Counted from the stretch's first letter, positions 38,745 to 49,005 are shown. The stretch is 64,000 bases of DNA from Serratia sp. M24T3 (GCF_000257645.1 NZ_AJHJ01000008.1:1-64000), one strand, 5' to 3'. Notes: generated by a model not told the origin, from the sequence alone. Made by a program: numbers and translations.

Positions 38745-39863
38745 ATGACTAAAACGCTGGGTGTGCTGTTTCGTCCTTTTTTGCATGACCGATTTTTACA
38801 TATTCTTTTGCTGCTTTGTATTGGGCTGAGCCTGTTTCAGCCCGGCAAAGTGACTCAGTTTGTCGATTTCGTGGATTGGAACACTATCGTTACCCTGTTA
38901 GGTCTATTGATGCTGACCAAGGGCGTTGAAATCAGTGGTTATTTTGATTTTGTCGGCCGCAAGATGATTAACGCGCTCGACAATGAGCGCTGGCTGGCAC
39001 TGTTTCTGGTCACGGCGGCAGCAGTGCTTTCGACTTTTATGACCAACGATGTGGCGCTGTTTATTGTTGTCCCGCTCACCATTACCCTGAAGAAACTCAC
39101 GGCTTTACCTGTGAATCGACTGATCATTTTTGAGGCGTTGGCGGTTAACGCAGGTTCTTTGCTGACACCCGTGGGCAATCCGCAAAATATTCTGCTGTGG
39201 AACCGTTCGGGGCAATCGTTTATCCATTTTATTGCACAGATGACACCGCTGGCGTTGGTCACCATGTTGGCGCTGTTAGTCGTCACCTGGATAAGCTTTC
39301 CATCTTTGACGCTGCAAAAAAAGGAGCAGCAGCAAAGTAGCGGCTTTAGTAAACGGCTGCTGGTTGCCTGCGTGGTGCTCTACTTACTGTTTATTGTCTG
39401 CGTTGATTTTGGACTGGCGATGTATGGTTTGGCGGCAGTGTTTATTGGTTTTCTATTACTTTCACGACAGGTATTACTGCGCATTGACTGGCCGCTGATC
39501 CTGGTTTTTATCGCCATGTTTGTGGATGTTCGGCTGATTGTCAGTCTTGGGCCGTTGCAGCAGGCTTTTGCCAGTATCGCAGGTCTGCCGGAATACGGGC
39601 ATTACCTGCTGGGATTGGGGCTTTCTCAGGTAATTAGCAACGTTCCAGCCACTATTTTGTTGGTTAACTATGTTCCGGCCAATACGCTGTTGGCCTATGC
39701 CGTGAATGCCGGAGGCTTTGGATTGGCAATCGGCTCACTGGCTAATCTCATCGCACTGCGCATGTCTGGGGATAAGGGGATCTGGCTGACCTTTCACTAT
39801 TACTCGTTCCCGTTTTTAATTTTTAGCGGTGGGGCAGGCTGGGTGTTGCTAAAGCTGCTTTAA
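38745..39863 (+). CDS. ybiR: YbiR-type anion permease
   Basis: A 372-residue polytopic membrane protein of the ArsB/NhaD (ion transporter) superfamily, closely resembling E. coli YbiR along its length. Shared landmarks are 'LLMLTKGVEISGYFD', 'STFMTNDVALFIVVPLTITL', 'NRLIIFEALAVNAGSLLTPVG' followed by 'NPQNILLW', and 'LSQVISNVPATILLVNYVP'. The N-P-Q-N and N-D/N-V-P motifs lie in re-entrant half-helices. The transported ion is not known. It is a single gene, convergent with the MocR-type regulator. Confidence 0.88.
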   Translation: MTKTLGVLFRPFLHDRFLHILLLLCIGLSLFQPGKVTQFVDFVDWNTIVTLLGLLMLTKGVEISGYFDFVGRKMINALDNERWLALFLVTAAAVLSTFMTNDVALFIVVPLTITLKKLTALPVNRLIIFEALAVNAGSLLTPVGNPQNILLWNRSGQSFIHFIAQMTPLALVTMLALLVVTWISFPSLTLQKKEQQQSSGFSKRLLVACVVLYLLFIVCVDFGLAMYGLAAVFIGFLLLSRQVLLRIDWPLILVFIAMFVDVRLIVSLGPLQQAFASIAGLPEYGHYLLGLGLSQVISNVPATILLVNYVPANTLLAYAVNAGGFGLAIGSLANLIALRMSGDKGIWLTFHYYSFPFLIFSGGAGWVLLKLL

Positions 39864-39881
39864 CGAATCTTGAAAAGATGA

Positions 39882-41492
39882 TTATTTATCATGGCCTAAA
39901 TGCTGTTGCATCAATGCCAAACGGTCAACGGCGGCTGTGATTTCTGGCGGAGTCAGGGCCGAAAATCCGAGCAACCAACCGTCGTGTGGTGTGTCGGTAA
40001 TATCTTGAGTCGACAGGTAAAGCGGTGACAGTGGCGGAGTGATTACTCCAAATCGATGCGCCTGCCGGGTTAATTCGGCCTCTTGCCCGCTGGGCAACTT
40101 CACCGCCAACTGCAAGCCCCCCGCTGTTGGCAGAGGATCAACCCAGCTACCCAGCTTGTCGTTTATTTGTTCAAGCAGATGATCGCGGCGGCGTTGATAA
40201 AGCTGTCGCATATAGCGCAGGTGAGCAGCGAAATGTCCTTGCTGGATAAACTCGGCGGTGACTGCCTGCATTAGCTGGGCAGAATGCCCGTCATATACTG
40301 TGCGCAGCTGAATTATGGGTTCAACCAGGCTTGGTGGCAGCACCATATATGCCAGTCGTAAAGAAGGAAACAACACCTTGGAAAAGGTGCCGACGTAAAT
40401 GACTCGCTGGTGGTGATCAAGCCCCTGCATGGCAGGCAGCGGGCGGCCGTCGTAATGCAATTCGCTGTCGTAGTCATCTTCAATGATCCAGCTTTGATTG
40501 AATCTGGCGTACTCAAGCATGGCAATACGTCGCGACAAGCTCATGCTGACACCGGTCGGATATTGGTGCGAGGGAGTCAGATAAATCAGTCGCGGAATGG
40601 GCAGGCTGGCATCAAGGTTCATTCCTTGCGGGTCAACCGGCACGGCGTGAATGGTGGCTCCGGCGCTGGTAAACGCGTTTCGCGCCCCGAGATAACCCGG
40701 CTCCTCAAGCCACAATGGGTCGCCATTATCAATCAGCAGCGTGGCCAGCAGCTGTAAAGATTGCTGCGAGCTGGTGGTGACGACGATTTGCGCCGCATGG
40801 CAGGCAACTCCACGTGACTGCTGCAAATATCCGGCGATAGCCTCGCGCAGTGGAAGATACCCATGTGGATCGCCGTAGCCGAGCAGCTTTTCGCCCTTAA
40901 GCCTTAAGCTTTTGTTGGTCAGTTGGCGCCAAAGTTTGAGCGGGAAAACGCGTAGATCGGGAGAACCTGCAGCAAACGGCAGCGGAGTAAGCGGCTCTTT
41001 GCATCCTCCGGTGGCAATAATAGCGGCACCTCGCGCGGATAGCACCACAGGCGGATTAGCCTCGCTGTAGCGAGCGTGGTTATTAAGCGTTTTTGCTTTG
41101 CTCGAGACTTTGGGCATTGCCGCTATGGCTGCGCCGACACTGACAAATGTTCCTTTACCCACTTGGCGAGTGATATAACCCTCGGCCTCAATTTGGCCAT
41201 AAGCCGCCTCAACGGTGATACGCGAGATGCCAAGGTCGGCCGCCAACAGGCGTGAAGAGGGCAGGCGTTGCAGTGGTGCCAGCGCACCTTGTCCAATAGC
41301 TAGCCTAAGCGCAGCGCAGAGTCTGTCGCGCAGTGAAAACAACGGTGCTTCAGACTGTTCAAACAGCTGAATAAGCGCACCGTAGTGTTTTTTAGCCGCA
41401 ACCAAATTTTTTTCGCTCAAAATGGGTCTTATAGTTTTAATTAAATTGGTATCAATTATAAGACCAAAAAGCGGCAAGATATGCATCTCCAC
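39882..41492 (-). CDS. MocR family transcriptional regulator with aminotransferase domain
   Basis: A regulator of up to 536 residues joining a GntR-type winged helix (LPSSRLLAADLGISRITVEA...GQIEAEGYI) to a fold-type I aminotransferase-like domain. The PLP-binding Lys is in 'IYVGTFSKVLFPSLRLAYM' and the conserved 'EDDYDSELHY' is present. MocR proteins use PLP as effector and often control a divergent gene, here the rhodanese at 41599. The start is uncertain: the long form begins at GTG/ATG around 41492-41486, but a large inverted repeat at 41425-41465 falls inside this region, so translation may begin downstream, for example at TTG codons near 41400. Confidence 0.9.
   Translation of the reverse strand: MEMHILPLFGLIIDTNLIKTIRPILSEKNLVAAKKHYGALIQLFEQSEAPLFSLRDRLCAALRLAIGQGALAPLQRLPSSRLLAADLGISRITVEAAYGQIEAEGYITRQVGKGTFVSVGAAIAAMPKVSSKAKTLNNHARYSEANPPVVLSARGAAIIATGGCKEPLTPLPFAAGSPDLRVFPLKLWRQLTNKSLRLKGEKLLGYGDPHGYLPLREAIAGYLQQSRGVACHAAQIVVTTSSQQSLQLLATLLIDNGDPLWLEEPGYLGARNAFTSAGATIHAVPVDPQGMNLDASLPIPRLIYLTPSHQYPTGVSMSLSRRIAMLEYARFNQSWIIEDDYDSELHYDGRPLPAMQGLDHHQRVIYVGTFSKVLFPSLRLAYMVLPPSLVEPIIQLRTVYDGHSAQLMQAVTAEFIQQGHFAAHLRYMRQLYQRRRDHLLEQINDKLGSWVDPLPTAGGLQLAVKLPSGQEAELTRQAHRFGVITPPLSPLYLSTQDITDTPHDGWLLGFSALTPPEITAAVDRLALMQQHLGHDK
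41425..41465. promoter_or_regulatory. Inverted-repeat operator candidate for the MocR regulator
   Basis: GGTCTTATA (41425-41433) and TATAAGACC (41457-41465) form a perfect 9-bp inverted repeat around an AT-rich centre that itself contains the palindrome-like ATTGGTATCAAT (41445-41456). The TGGTAT/ATACCA core resembles sites reported for GabR-type regulators. It lies between the regulator and the divergent rhodanese gene. Confidence 0.5.
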
Positions 41493-41598
41493 CGCAGAAA
41501 TTGATCTGTTCAGGTTGAGAATAAATACGCGAAGCCTTGAAGAATTTAATCAACAGGGCTTACAACAGCATTGAATTACAATCGATTAGGAGAAACCG

Positions 41599-42054
41599 AT
41601 GCAGCTACAGTCAAGAGTTCTGGCTTTTCCACCGCCGTCGCCAAACGTTAGCGAGCAGTACCTGCACGCAAAATTGAGTTTTTATACCGATGCCTGGGAC
41701 GTGGCCGAGGATCTTCGCTTGCAGGTTAGCGAGATTGTGGTCATCGATACCCGTGCAGAGTCGCTGTATCAGGCTGGACACATTCCGGGTGCGGTGAGTT
41801 TTCCCCATCGCTTGATGGATGAAGCGAGCACTGCCGCGCTGGATCGTGACAAAGTCTATGTCACTTATTGTGACGGAATCGGCTGCAACGGCTCAACGCA
41901 GGGCGCGTATAAGTTGGCCAGATTGGGATTTCGGGTCAAGGAGCTGATTGGCGGATTGGATTTCTGGATACGCGATGGGCATCCATTGGCTAAAGGCGAT
42001 GAGGCCGGGGTTTATCCGGCCGCTTGGCATTCACAGGACTGCGGCTGCGAGTAA
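41599..42054 (+). CDS. Rhodanese-like domain protein
   Basis: A 151-residue single-domain sulfurtransferase. The N-terminal CH2A-like motif is 'VVIDTRAESLYQAGHIPGAV' and the active-site loop is 'VTYCDGIGCNGST' with nucleophile Cys91. The loop carries a second Cys at position 96, and a Cys pair occurs at the end (D-C-G-C-E). The protein starts at ATG 41599 behind AGGAG. The donor and acceptor are unknown. Its divergent position suggests control by the MocR-type regulator. Confidence 0.9.
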   Translation: MQLQSRVLAFPPPSPNVSEQYLHAKLSFYTDAWDVAEDLRLQVSEIVVIDTRAESLYQAGHIPGAVSFPHRLMDEASTAALDRDKVYVTYCDGIGCNGSTQGAYKLARLGFRVKELIGGLDFWIRDGHPLAKGDEAGVYPAAWHSQDCGCE

Positions 42055-42057
42055 AGA

Positions 42058-43095
42058 CTAAACCACTAACCACAGCACGAGAGCCAGAAGAACGAGCAGG
42101 ATAACGGTGATCCACACGCCGCTTTTTGGCTGCATTGCAGCAGGTAGCATTGCCACAAACGGGTTGCCGCGAGATTCACTGCGCGAGATTCGGGTCGATT
42201 TTTCTTCGACGCGATAACTGCGAGTGGGGCGGTCAACGCGCTGGTTGAAGAGCACGCTGATCAGGGTGTTGACTTGCCCCGGTAACAGTGGAGTGTCCGG
42301 CGTTGCATGGAAATTAGTGGCAACATAATCTTTCAGGCGGTGCAGTTCCAGCTCGCTCGCAGGCTGTTTTAGCACGCCCAGCAATGAGGCGAGCGTGGGC
42401 GTAGTTTGCTGGCTGATGGTAATTCTCACCTGCGCAAACTGCGTTAGCAGCTGGAAATGTTTCGCTGGAATGGGGTCTCCCACTTTAACGCCGACCATCA
42501 CAAACAGGTCGTGCCAGATTTTTGTCGGCGCTTCACCGGTTGCCGCGCTGAGTTTGGTCACTGACTGTTGCAGGCTATTGTGTTCGGCGGGCAGCAAAGG
42601 TCGGTCCATCACGGCGGTTTGCTGTGGCTGAGGAATAGTCATTTCACGCGACTGAATCAGCAACAACACTTTCTCTAGCTGCTCGTGGCTCAGTTGGCTA
42701 AGCACGGTGTGGCCAAAGTTTTGACGAATAAAATCGCTTACCGCCTGCCGATTGTTACCCTGCGGCAAAAGCTCGGTCAGCTGTTGCATCAATTGGCGCG
42801 TCGCATGGCTGTTCTGAGCCTGATGTAGTTTGGCCAACAGTAAGGTTTCAGCCTGACTATATTGGCTGGCGCTGATTTCTGCATCGTGAGGTAAGGCAAG
42901 ATCGTGCCGCAAGTTGGCCCAAATCTCAGCGGATTTCATGGCAGTCAATACCATGAGTTTAACGATCAGCTTTTCCAGAGTGGTGCGCTGAGCAGGAGTA
43001 AGAGGGTGATTTTCACCTGCTCCGGCAGGGACTGTTTGGCCATCAGTCTGTTCCCGATTGTTGTCATCGGGTGAGCGGCCACTCAAAGGTTGCAT
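42058..43095 (-). CDS. flk: Flagellar regulator Flk (RflH)
   Basis: A 345-residue membrane-anchored protein. Most of it is a helical, Gln/Leu-rich cytoplasmic domain with two similar blocks ('LTPAQRTTLEKLIVKL' and 'LLPAEHNSLQQSVTKL'), followed by a basic linker and one C-terminal transmembrane helix (SGVWITVILLVLLALVLWLV). This matches Flk of enterics (331 residues in E. coli), which prevents premature export of flagellar hook substrates. It lies close to pdxB as in E. coli, but a transporter/regulator pair is inserted between them. Confidence 0.9.
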   Translation of the reverse strand: MQPLSGRSPDDNNREQTDGQTVPAGAGENHPLTPAQRTTLEKLIVKLMVLTAMKSAEIWANLRHDLALPHDAEISASQYSQAETLLLAKLHQAQNSHATRQLMQQLTELLPQGNNRQAVSDFIRQNFGHTVLSQLSHEQLEKVLLLIQSREMTIPQPQQTAVMDRPLLPAEHNSLQQSVTKLSAATGEAPTKIWHDLFVMVGVKVGDPIPAKHFQLLTQFAQVRITISQQTTPTLASLLGVLKQPASELELHRLKDYVATNFHATPDTPLLPGQVNTLISVLFNQRVDRPTRSYRVEEKSTRISRSESRGNPFVAMLPAAMQPKSGVWITVILLVLLALVLWLVV

Positions 43096-43251
43096 ATTAC
43101 CAGTCCTTGCTAAGAGGTTTTATCTCCCACCGATGAAATTGGCGGGCAGATAGGAGTGTTAATCACGGCGTCAAACGCACAAGGCCGACATCATACAGAT
43201 AAAACCCGGTAATCGACACCGTGATTGCCTCTATAGCAGAGATTCTTTCCG

Positions 43252-44175
43252 TTAATTTTCCTGCTTATTCTCGACCAGAGTGGCAGGTCGGCGGCGTCCA
43301 TACAGTGGTGTGCGTAGCCTCTGCGCCAGAACCACGCCAAACAGGGTAATTCCGCCACCTATCAGGTGGTAATTTTGCAGTTGCTCATGCAGGAAAATCA
43401 CTGCGACGATAGCGGTGAAAATCGGCGTCAGGTTCATAAAAATAGTGGCCAGGTTTGCGCCGAGATGCTGTACGCCTTTGATCCACAAAAATGGCGCAAT
43501 GATCGATGCCGGTATCCCGGCAAACAGCACCAGAGGGATGTTGTGCGCAGTTAATTCTACATTACTGGCCATCAGGAAATTAGGCACTAGCATCACAACG
43601 CCAAAAATAATCTGGATATAAAGCGATTGCCAGTTTGGAACCGGAATCGCCCAGCGCTTGGTCAGTACGCCGTAGAGAGCATAGGACGACGAAGCGGCAA
43701 ACATCATCACTTCCCCGGTGCCAATGCCTTGTTGCAACAGCAGCCCCGGATGGCCGGAACTGACCAGCCAAATCAGTCCACCCAAGGAAATCAAACTACC
43801 TAAGGCAATGCCGACAGTCGGCACCACGGAAAGGACCACCAGGCTTATCAACACGGTAAGCAGCGGAATTAAAGAGGCGATGATCCCCATAAACAGCGCG
43901 CTGACGCTGTGGGCTGCGTAGTAAGCCAGGCTTTGATAAAGCACCATGCCCAGCAGTCCGAGGATCATAAACTTCCACCAATATTTCTTGATTTCGACCC
44001 GATTACGCCAAACGCCCGGCAAAATAAACGGCGTCAGGGTGACCAGCGCCAGCAGCCAGCGATAAAAAGAAATGGCGGCGGGATCAATAGCACCGGCCGC
44101 GGCCTTGCTGACTACGGCATTTAATGACCAGATCAACACCGCGAAGAGAGGGAAAAGGAGATTCATGAGTTCCAT
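43252..44175 (-). CDS. EamA/DMT family transporter
   Basis: A 307-residue protein with ten predicted transmembrane helices arranged as two EamA repeats (first 'NAVVSKAAAGAIDPAAISFYRW', second 'YALYGVLTKRWAIPVPNWQ'). The ending is a short basic tail. DMT proteins of this type usually export amino acids or other metabolites; the substrate is unknown. It is divergent from an AraC regulator with 140 bp between the starts, so control by that regulator is likely. Confidence 0.9.
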   Translation of the reverse strand: MELMNLLFPLFAVLIWSLNAVVSKAAAGAIDPAAISFYRWLLALVTLTPFILPGVWRNRVEIKKYWWKFMILGLLGMVLYQSLAYYAAHSVSALFMGIIASLIPLLTVLISLVVLSVVPTVGIALGSLISLGGLIWLVSSGHPGLLLQQGIGTGEVMMFAASSSYALYGVLTKRWAIPVPNWQSLYIQIIFGVVMLVPNFLMASNVELTAHNIPLVLFAGIPASIIAPFLWIKGVQHLGANLATIFMNLTPIFTAIVAVIFLHEQLQNYHLIGGGITLFGVVLAQRLRTPLYGRRRPATLVENKQEN

Positions 44176-44315
44176 CCAGAAAAAATTGTCCGGCTAGTGT
44201 AGTGCTGTCTGATTTGTTATATATACCGATAATCAGACATCTTTACGCATTAATCAGCCAACCTGCTGAATTGTTTAATTAGGCATTGTGGAAAGGCAGA
44301 ATTACCGGAAAAAAT

Positions 44316-45110
44316 ATGACCTCTTTACGGCGCGGACGCACGACACCCAATACTTTTCCACTTTCGACGCTGATACCTGAAACCCTGCTCTTTCGGGGTG
44401 AAACCGTCAGCGCCAATACCGAGTATGCTACTCATTCGCACCCTTGGAGCCAGATTATCTGCGTAAAATCAGGCGTGTTGACGATGGAGGTGTCGGGCCA
44501 GCGTTATCTGGCACCGCCAGAATTCGCTTTTTGGCTGCCCGCCGGTACGGAACACTCGAGCTACAATCGTAAAACCACTCGCTTTTACGCCATTGATATT
44601 GCGAACAGTTTTGATAAAGATTTGCCGAAGACTGCCTGCCTGCTGAATCTTACGCCAGTCTTTAATGCCATTGCCGAAGACTGTTTCTCGCGCAATTTGT
44701 CGGTGCCCCAAACCGCGGCCGACATGCGTTTGTGCCAGGTATTGCTGGATCAAATCGCTATTTGCCCGCGCCTGAGTACCTATCTGCCAGGATCGCAGGA
44801 CAAATTGCTGGCCCCGGTATTGTCGGCGCTGGAAAAGGACCCGGCGAATAATCAGTCGTTGGCCGAATGGGCGAAGCAGGTTTATACCTCTGAACGCACT
44901 TTATCGCGCCGCTGTCAGCAACAACTGGGCATGGCGTTTAGCGAATGGCGGCAAAGATTGCGTTTTCTTCACGCGATTTCACTGCTTGAGCAGGGTAAAA
45001 GCGTCGGCGAGGTCGCGCTGGATGTCGGCTACAGCTCGTCATCCGCGTTTATTGCCATGTTTGTGCAAATTGCTGGTACTACGCCACAGCGTTTTCGCAC
45101 TGAACAATAA
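44316..45110 (+). CDS. AraC family transcriptional regulator
   Basis: A 264-residue regulator with an N-terminal cupin ligand-binding domain ('THSHPWSQIICVKSGVLTME', 'FWLPAGTEHSSY') and a C-terminal pair of helix-turn-helix motifs ('SLAEWAKQVYTSERTLSRRC', 'VGEVALDVGYSSSSAFIAMF'). The ATG at 44316 has GGAA at proper distance; a frame open from TTG 44286 is rejected. It is divergent from the EamA exporter, a common regulator-exporter pair. The inducer is unknown. Confidence 0.92.
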   Translation: MTSLRRGRTTPNTFPLSTLIPETLLFRGETVSANTEYATHSHPWSQIICVKSGVLTMEVSGQRYLAPPEFAFWLPAGTEHSSYNRKTTRFYAIDIANSFDKDLPKTACLLNLTPVFNAIAEDCFSRNLSVPQTAADMRLCQVLLDQIAICPRLSTYLPGSQDKLLAPVLSALEKDPANNQSLAEWAKQVYTSERTLSRRCQQQLGMAFSEWRQRLRFLHAISLLEQGKSVGEVALDVGYSSSSAFIAMFVQIAGTTPQRFRTEQ

Positions 45111-45244
45111 GGTAATAAAGAATAGTTTGATTCACCAGGGTCTTTGTAAATCGCTGAGCAGCTATTGGGTATAACTAGCCCGCGAGCTATGGCAAAATGG
45201 CCGCCGATATTTTTCTATTTTTAGCATGGCAAGCGGAGACAAGC

Positions 45245-46372
45245 GTGAAAATCCTGGTTGATGAAAATATGCCTTATGCGGTCGAGCTGTTCAGCCGATT
45301 GGGTGAAGTTCAGGCCGTTCCCGGTCGTCCGATCCCTAAAGAAGCACTGGCATCTGCAGATGCGCTGATGGTGCGCTCGGTTACAAAGGTTAATGAAAGT
45401 TTGCTCAGCGATACGCCGGTCAAGTTTGTCGGTACCGCAACGGCTGGCACCGATCACGTTGATGATGGCTGGCTGCAACAGGCCGGCATTGGTTTCTCTG
45501 CGGCGCCTGGCTGTAATGCTATTGCCGTGGTGGAATACGTCTTCTCTTCGCTATTGATTTTGGCCCAGCGCGACGGTTTCTCTCTGCGCGATAAAACCAT
45601 TGGTATTGTCGGCGTGGGTAATGTTGGCTCTCGTCTTAATGCTCGCCTGACTGCTCTGGGTATCCGCACGCTGCTGTGCGATCCTCCACGCGCGGCCCGT
45701 GATACCAGCGAAACCTTCTGCTCAATTGACAAGATAGTGGCTGAAGCCGATATTCTGACTTTCCACACCCCGTTGAACCCGTCTGGCCCGGATAAAACTC
45801 TTCATTTGGTTGATGTGGCGATGCTCGAAGCTTTAAAGCCGGGCGCAATCCTAATCAACGCTTGCCGTGGCGAGGTTGTAGATAACGCAGCGTTGCTGAA
45901 CGCGCTTAACGGCGAGAAGAAACTCACCGCCGTGCTGGACGTGTGGGAGCCGGAGCCGGATCTCAATCTGGCGTTGCTGGACAAGGTGGCTATCGGCACC
46001 GCACACATTGCCGGTTACAGCCTTGAAGGCAAGGCGCGCGGTACCACGCAGGTGTTCGAAGCCTACAGCCAGTTTATCGGCCAGCCGCAGCAAGTGCCTT
46101 TGGCCAGCCTGCTTCCTGCGCCAGAGTTTGCCGAGGTTTCTCTGGCCGGTGAGTTGACCGAAGCGAAACTGCTTCGACTGGCGCACTTAGTGTATGATGT
46201 GCGCCGCGATGATGCGCCGCTGAGAAGAGTGGCGGGTAAAAGCGGTGAGTTTGACCGCCTGCGCAAGTTTTATGAAGAGCGCCGTGAGTGGTCTTCGCTG
46301 CTGGTGCACTGTGATAATCAGGGCACGGCAGACCTGCTGAAAAAACTCGGCTTTAATAGCGACGTAGCCTAA
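45245..46372 (+). CDS. pdxB: Erythronate-4-phosphate dehydrogenase PdxB (GTG start)
   Basis: A 375-residue NAD-dependent dehydrogenase of pyridoxal phosphate synthesis. It starts [20 protein letters not shown], matching E. coli PdxB, at GTG 45245 with GGAGA eight bases upstream; the open frame extends 16 codons further and is rejected. The NAD motif is '[17 protein letters not shown]', and the catalytic residues lie in '[17 protein letters not shown]' and '[16 protein letters not shown]'. A C-terminal PdxB dimerisation domain is present. Confidence 0.97.
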   Translation: MKILVDENMPYAVELFSRLGEVQAVPGRPIPKEALASADALMVRSVTKVNESLLSDTPVKFVGTATAGTDHVDDGWLQQAGIGFSAAPGCNAIAVVEYVFSSLLILAQRDGFSLRDKTIGIVGVGNVGSRLNARLTALGIRTLLCDPPRAARDTSETFCSIDKIVAEADILTFHTPLNPSGPDKTLHLVDVAMLEALKPGAILINACRGEVVDNAALLNALNGEKKLTAVLDVWEPEPDLNLALLDKVAIGTAHIAGYSLEGKARGTTQVFEAYSQFIGQPQQVPLASLLPAPEFAEVSLAGELTEAKLLRLAHLVYDVRRDDAPLRRVAGKSGEFDRLRKFYEERREWSSLLVHCDNQGTADLLKKLGFNSDVA

Positions 46373-46415
46373 GTTTCTCATAATTATTGTTCGTTATACT
46401 GTCGTATAAAATTTG

Positions 46416-46443
46416 AGGGCGGGTTAATCCCCGCCCCTTTTAG
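46416..46443 (+). terminator. Hairpin between pdxB and usg
   Basis: GAGGGCGGG - TTAAT - CCCCGCCCCTTTT forms a strong GC stem followed by four T residues. It could terminate or attenuate pdxB transcription before usg. Confidence 0.75.
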
Positions 46444-46475
46444 TCTGTAGTCTGAAATTTCTGGAGAATACCAAC

Positions 46476-47486
46476 ATGTCTGATGGCTGGAATATTGCGC
46501 TGCTTGGCGCCACTGGTGCTGTAGGTGACGCGCTGCTGGAGCTGCTGTCTGAACGTCAGTTCCCGGTTGGTGAGCTTTTCCCGCTGGCGAGTGAGCGCAC
46601 CGCCGGACAAACTATTCGTTACAACGGCAAAAGCATTCTGGTTCGCGATGCGGCCGATTTCGACTGGTCTCAAGTGCAGATGGCGTTCTTTGTAGCCGGT
46701 AAAGAAGCCTCGGCAAAATACGCCGAAGAAGCGGCTAATCAAGGTTGTCTGGTGATCGACAGCAGCGGTCTGTTCGCCATGGAAAATGATATTCCGCTGG
46801 TGGTGCCGGGGGTGAATCCTGACGTGCTCGCACATTATCGAAACCGCAATATTGTTGCCGTAGCCGACAGCCTGACCAGCCAGCTGCTCACCGCCATCAA
46901 ACCGCTGACTGAGCTGGCCGGGTTGTCGCGTTTGCACGTTACCTCTCTGTTGTCGGTATCCGCGTTGGGTAAAGCGGCAGTTGACGATCTGGCCGGGCAA
47001 AGTGCGCGCCTGCTTAACGGCATTCCGGCCGAAGAAGGTATTTTCAGCAAACAGCTGGCCTTTAATCTGCTACCGCTGCTTAACGACAGCGAAGGCAGCG
47101 TGCTTGAAGAGCGCCGCCTGGTGGATCAGGTGCGTAAAGTGGTACAGGACGACGGTTTGCCAATCTCCGTCAGTTGCGTACAGTCGCCGGTATTTTACGG
47201 CCATGCGCAGGTTGTCCACCTTGAAGGCCTGCGTCCACTGTCTGCCGAAGAAGCCCGCACCGAGCTGGAACAGGCCGACGATATCAATGTCAGCGAAGAA
47301 GACGATTTCCCGACTCAGGTCAGTGATGCTTCCGGTAATGCCTCATTGAGCATCGGTTGTATCCGCAACGATTACGGTATTCCCGAGCTGATTCAGTTCT
47401 GGTCGGTGGCCGATAACGTGCGTTTTGGTGGCGCGCTGATGGCCGTTGAAACGGCTGAAAAACTGATCCAGGAGTATTGGTACTAA
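46476..47486 (+). CDS. usg: Aspartate-semialdehyde dehydrogenase-like protein Usg
   Basis: A 336-residue protein with the aspartate-semialdehyde dehydrogenase fold: N-terminal '[20 protein letters not shown]' nucleotide-binding motif and a C-terminal dimerisation domain. At the place of the catalytic Cys of true Asd enzymes the sequence reads '[19 protein letters not shown]', with no Cys, so it is unlikely to have that activity. This matches Usg of enterics, whose role is unknown. Its TAA overlaps the ATG of truA. Confidence 0.93.
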   Translation: MSDGWNIALLGATGAVGDALLELLSERQFPVGELFPLASERTAGQTIRYNGKSILVRDAADFDWSQVQMAFFVAGKEASAKYAEEAANQGCLVIDSSGLFAMENDIPLVVPGVNPDVLAHYRNRNIVAVADSLTSQLLTAIKPLTELAGLSRLHVTSLLSVSALGKAAVDDLAGQSARLLNGIPAEEGIFSKQLAFNLLPLLNDSEGSVLEERRLVDQVRKVVQDDGLPISVSCVQSPVFYGHAQVVHLEGLRPLSAEEARTELEQADDINVSEEDDFPTQVSDASGNASLSIGCIRNDYGIPELIQFWSVADNVRFGGALMAVETAEKLIQEYWY

Positions 47487-48316
47487 TGTCTGAGCAGGAA
47501 CTCTCCGAGCAGCGCCCGCCAGTCATTGCCGAGCGCATTGCTTTGGGAATCGAGTATGACGGCAGTCAATATTATGGTTGGCAGCGTCAGCAAAATGTAA
47601 GCAGCGTTCAAGAATGTCTGGAAAAAGCACTAAGCCGCGTGGCCGATACGCCTATCACCGTGCAGTGTGCGGGTCGAACCGACGCGGGCGTGAGTGCCAC
47701 CGGGCAAGTTGTACATTTCGACACGCCGGTTGTTCGTAAAGATGCTGCGTGGACTATGGGCGTGAATACGCATCTGCCAAAAGACATTGCGGTGCGCTGG
47801 GTCAGTCACGTTGCCGACGATTTTCATGCGCGTTTTACCGCCACGGCGCGTCGTTATCGCTATGTAATTTACAACCACCGCTACCGCCCCGGCATCCTCA
47901 GTCATGGAATAACTCACGTCCATATGCCTTTGGATGTTGAAAAAATGCAGCGAGCAGGGCAATGTTTGCTGGGCGAAAATGACTTTACTTCATTTCGCGC
48001 CGTTCAATGTCAGTCGAGAACGCCCTGGCGTTTTATGATCCATCTGAACGTGAGTCGTTTTGGACATTATGTGGTGGTTGATATCAAGGCCAATGCCTTT
48101 GTTCACCATATGGTGCGAAATATTGTTGGCAGTCTGGTTGAAGTTGGCGCTGGTAACCAGCCAGAAAGCTGGATGGCAGAACTGTTGGCGGCAAAAAATC
48201 GTAATCTTGCCGCTGCTACCGCCAAGGCGGAAGGTTTATATCTTGTTGGCGTTGATTATCCAGAGAAATTTGCTTTACCGAAAGTAACTCTGGGCCCGCT
48301 GTTTCTTGCCGATTAA
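47486..48316 (+). CDS. truA: tRNA pseudouridine(38-40) synthase TruA
   Basis: A 276-residue pseudouridine synthase acting on positions 38-40 of the tRNA anticodon arm. The catalytic Asp is in '[20 protein letters not shown]' (G-R-T-D-A-G-V). '[19 protein letters not shown]' and '[17 protein letters not shown]' are conserved. The ATG at 47486 overlaps the usg stop (TAATG), giving translational coupling; a frame open three codons earlier is rejected. Confidence 0.97.
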   Translation: MSEQELSEQRPPVIAERIALGIEYDGSQYYGWQRQQNVSSVQECLEKALSRVADTPITVQCAGRTDAGVSATGQVVHFDTPVVRKDAAWTMGVNTHLPKDIAVRWVSHVADDFHARFTATARRYRYVIYNHRYRPGILSHGITHVHMPLDVEKMQRAGQCLLGENDFTSFRAVQCQSRTPWRFMIHLNVSRFGHYVVVDIKANAFVHHMVRNIVGSLVEVGAGNQPESWMAELLAAKNRNLAAATAKAEGLYLVGVDYPEKFALPKVTLGPLFLAD

Positions 48317-48336
48317 AGGACATTTGAGGTAACACC

Positions 48337-49005
48337 ATGGAATTCATCCACTATATCGTTGATTTTATCCTGCATATTGATGTGCATCTCACCGAACTGG
48401 TCGCTAATTATGGCGTCTGGGTTTATGCCATTTTGTTCCTGATACTATTTTGCGAAACCGGATTGGTGGTTACGCCGTTCCTGCCGGGTGATTCTTTGCT
48501 GTTTGTTGCCGGTGCGCTGGCAGCACTGCCTTCCAACAGTCTGGATGTTCATTTGATGGCATTCTTGATGGTGGTTGCTGCGGTTGCGGGTGATGCGGTT
48601 AACTACACAGTCGGGCGTTTGTTTGGTGCAAAACTGTTCGCAAATCCAAACTCTAAGATTTTTCGCAGGAGTTATTTAGAACAAACGCACAAGTTTTACG
48701 AGAAACACGGCGGCAAAACCATTATTCTTGCGCGCTTTGTCCCAATTGTTCGTACTTTTGCACCGTTTGTTGCCGGCATGGGGCGTATGTCTTATCGACA
48801 GTTTGCTACCTATAACGTGATCGGCGCGCTATTTTGGGTGCTGTTATTGACTTACGCTGGCTACCTTTTTGGCAACGTGCCATTTGTGCAGAACAATTTG
48901 AAATTCGTGATTGTCGCAATTATCGTTGTCTCTGTTTTGCCAGCAATTATTGAGGTGATCCGTCACCGTAAAACCGCTGGCAAAGCTGGAGAGCGACCAA
49001 ACTGA
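48337..49005 (+). CDS. dedA: DedA family inner-membrane protein
   Basis: A 222-residue DedA/SNARE-associated (VTT) protein with several hydrophobic helices and the family motifs '[20 protein letters not shown]', '[17 protein letters not shown]' and '[20 protein letters not shown]' (F-x-R-x-x-P-x-x-R). DedA proteins are implicated in undecaprenyl-phosphate or lipid recycling. It lies between truA and accD as in E. coli. A GAGG ribosome-binding site precedes the ATG. Confidence 0.95.
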   Translation: MEFIHYIVDFILHIDVHLTELVANYGVWVYAILFLILFCETGLVVTPFLPGDSLLFVAGALAALPSNSLDVHLMAFLMVVAAVAGDAVNYTVGRLFGAKLFANPNSKIFRRSYLEQTHKFYEKHGGKTIILARFVPIVRTFAPFVAGMGRMSYRQFATYNVIGALFWVLLLTYAGYLFGNVPFVQNNLKFVIVAIIVVSVLPAIIEVIRHRKTAGKAGERPN

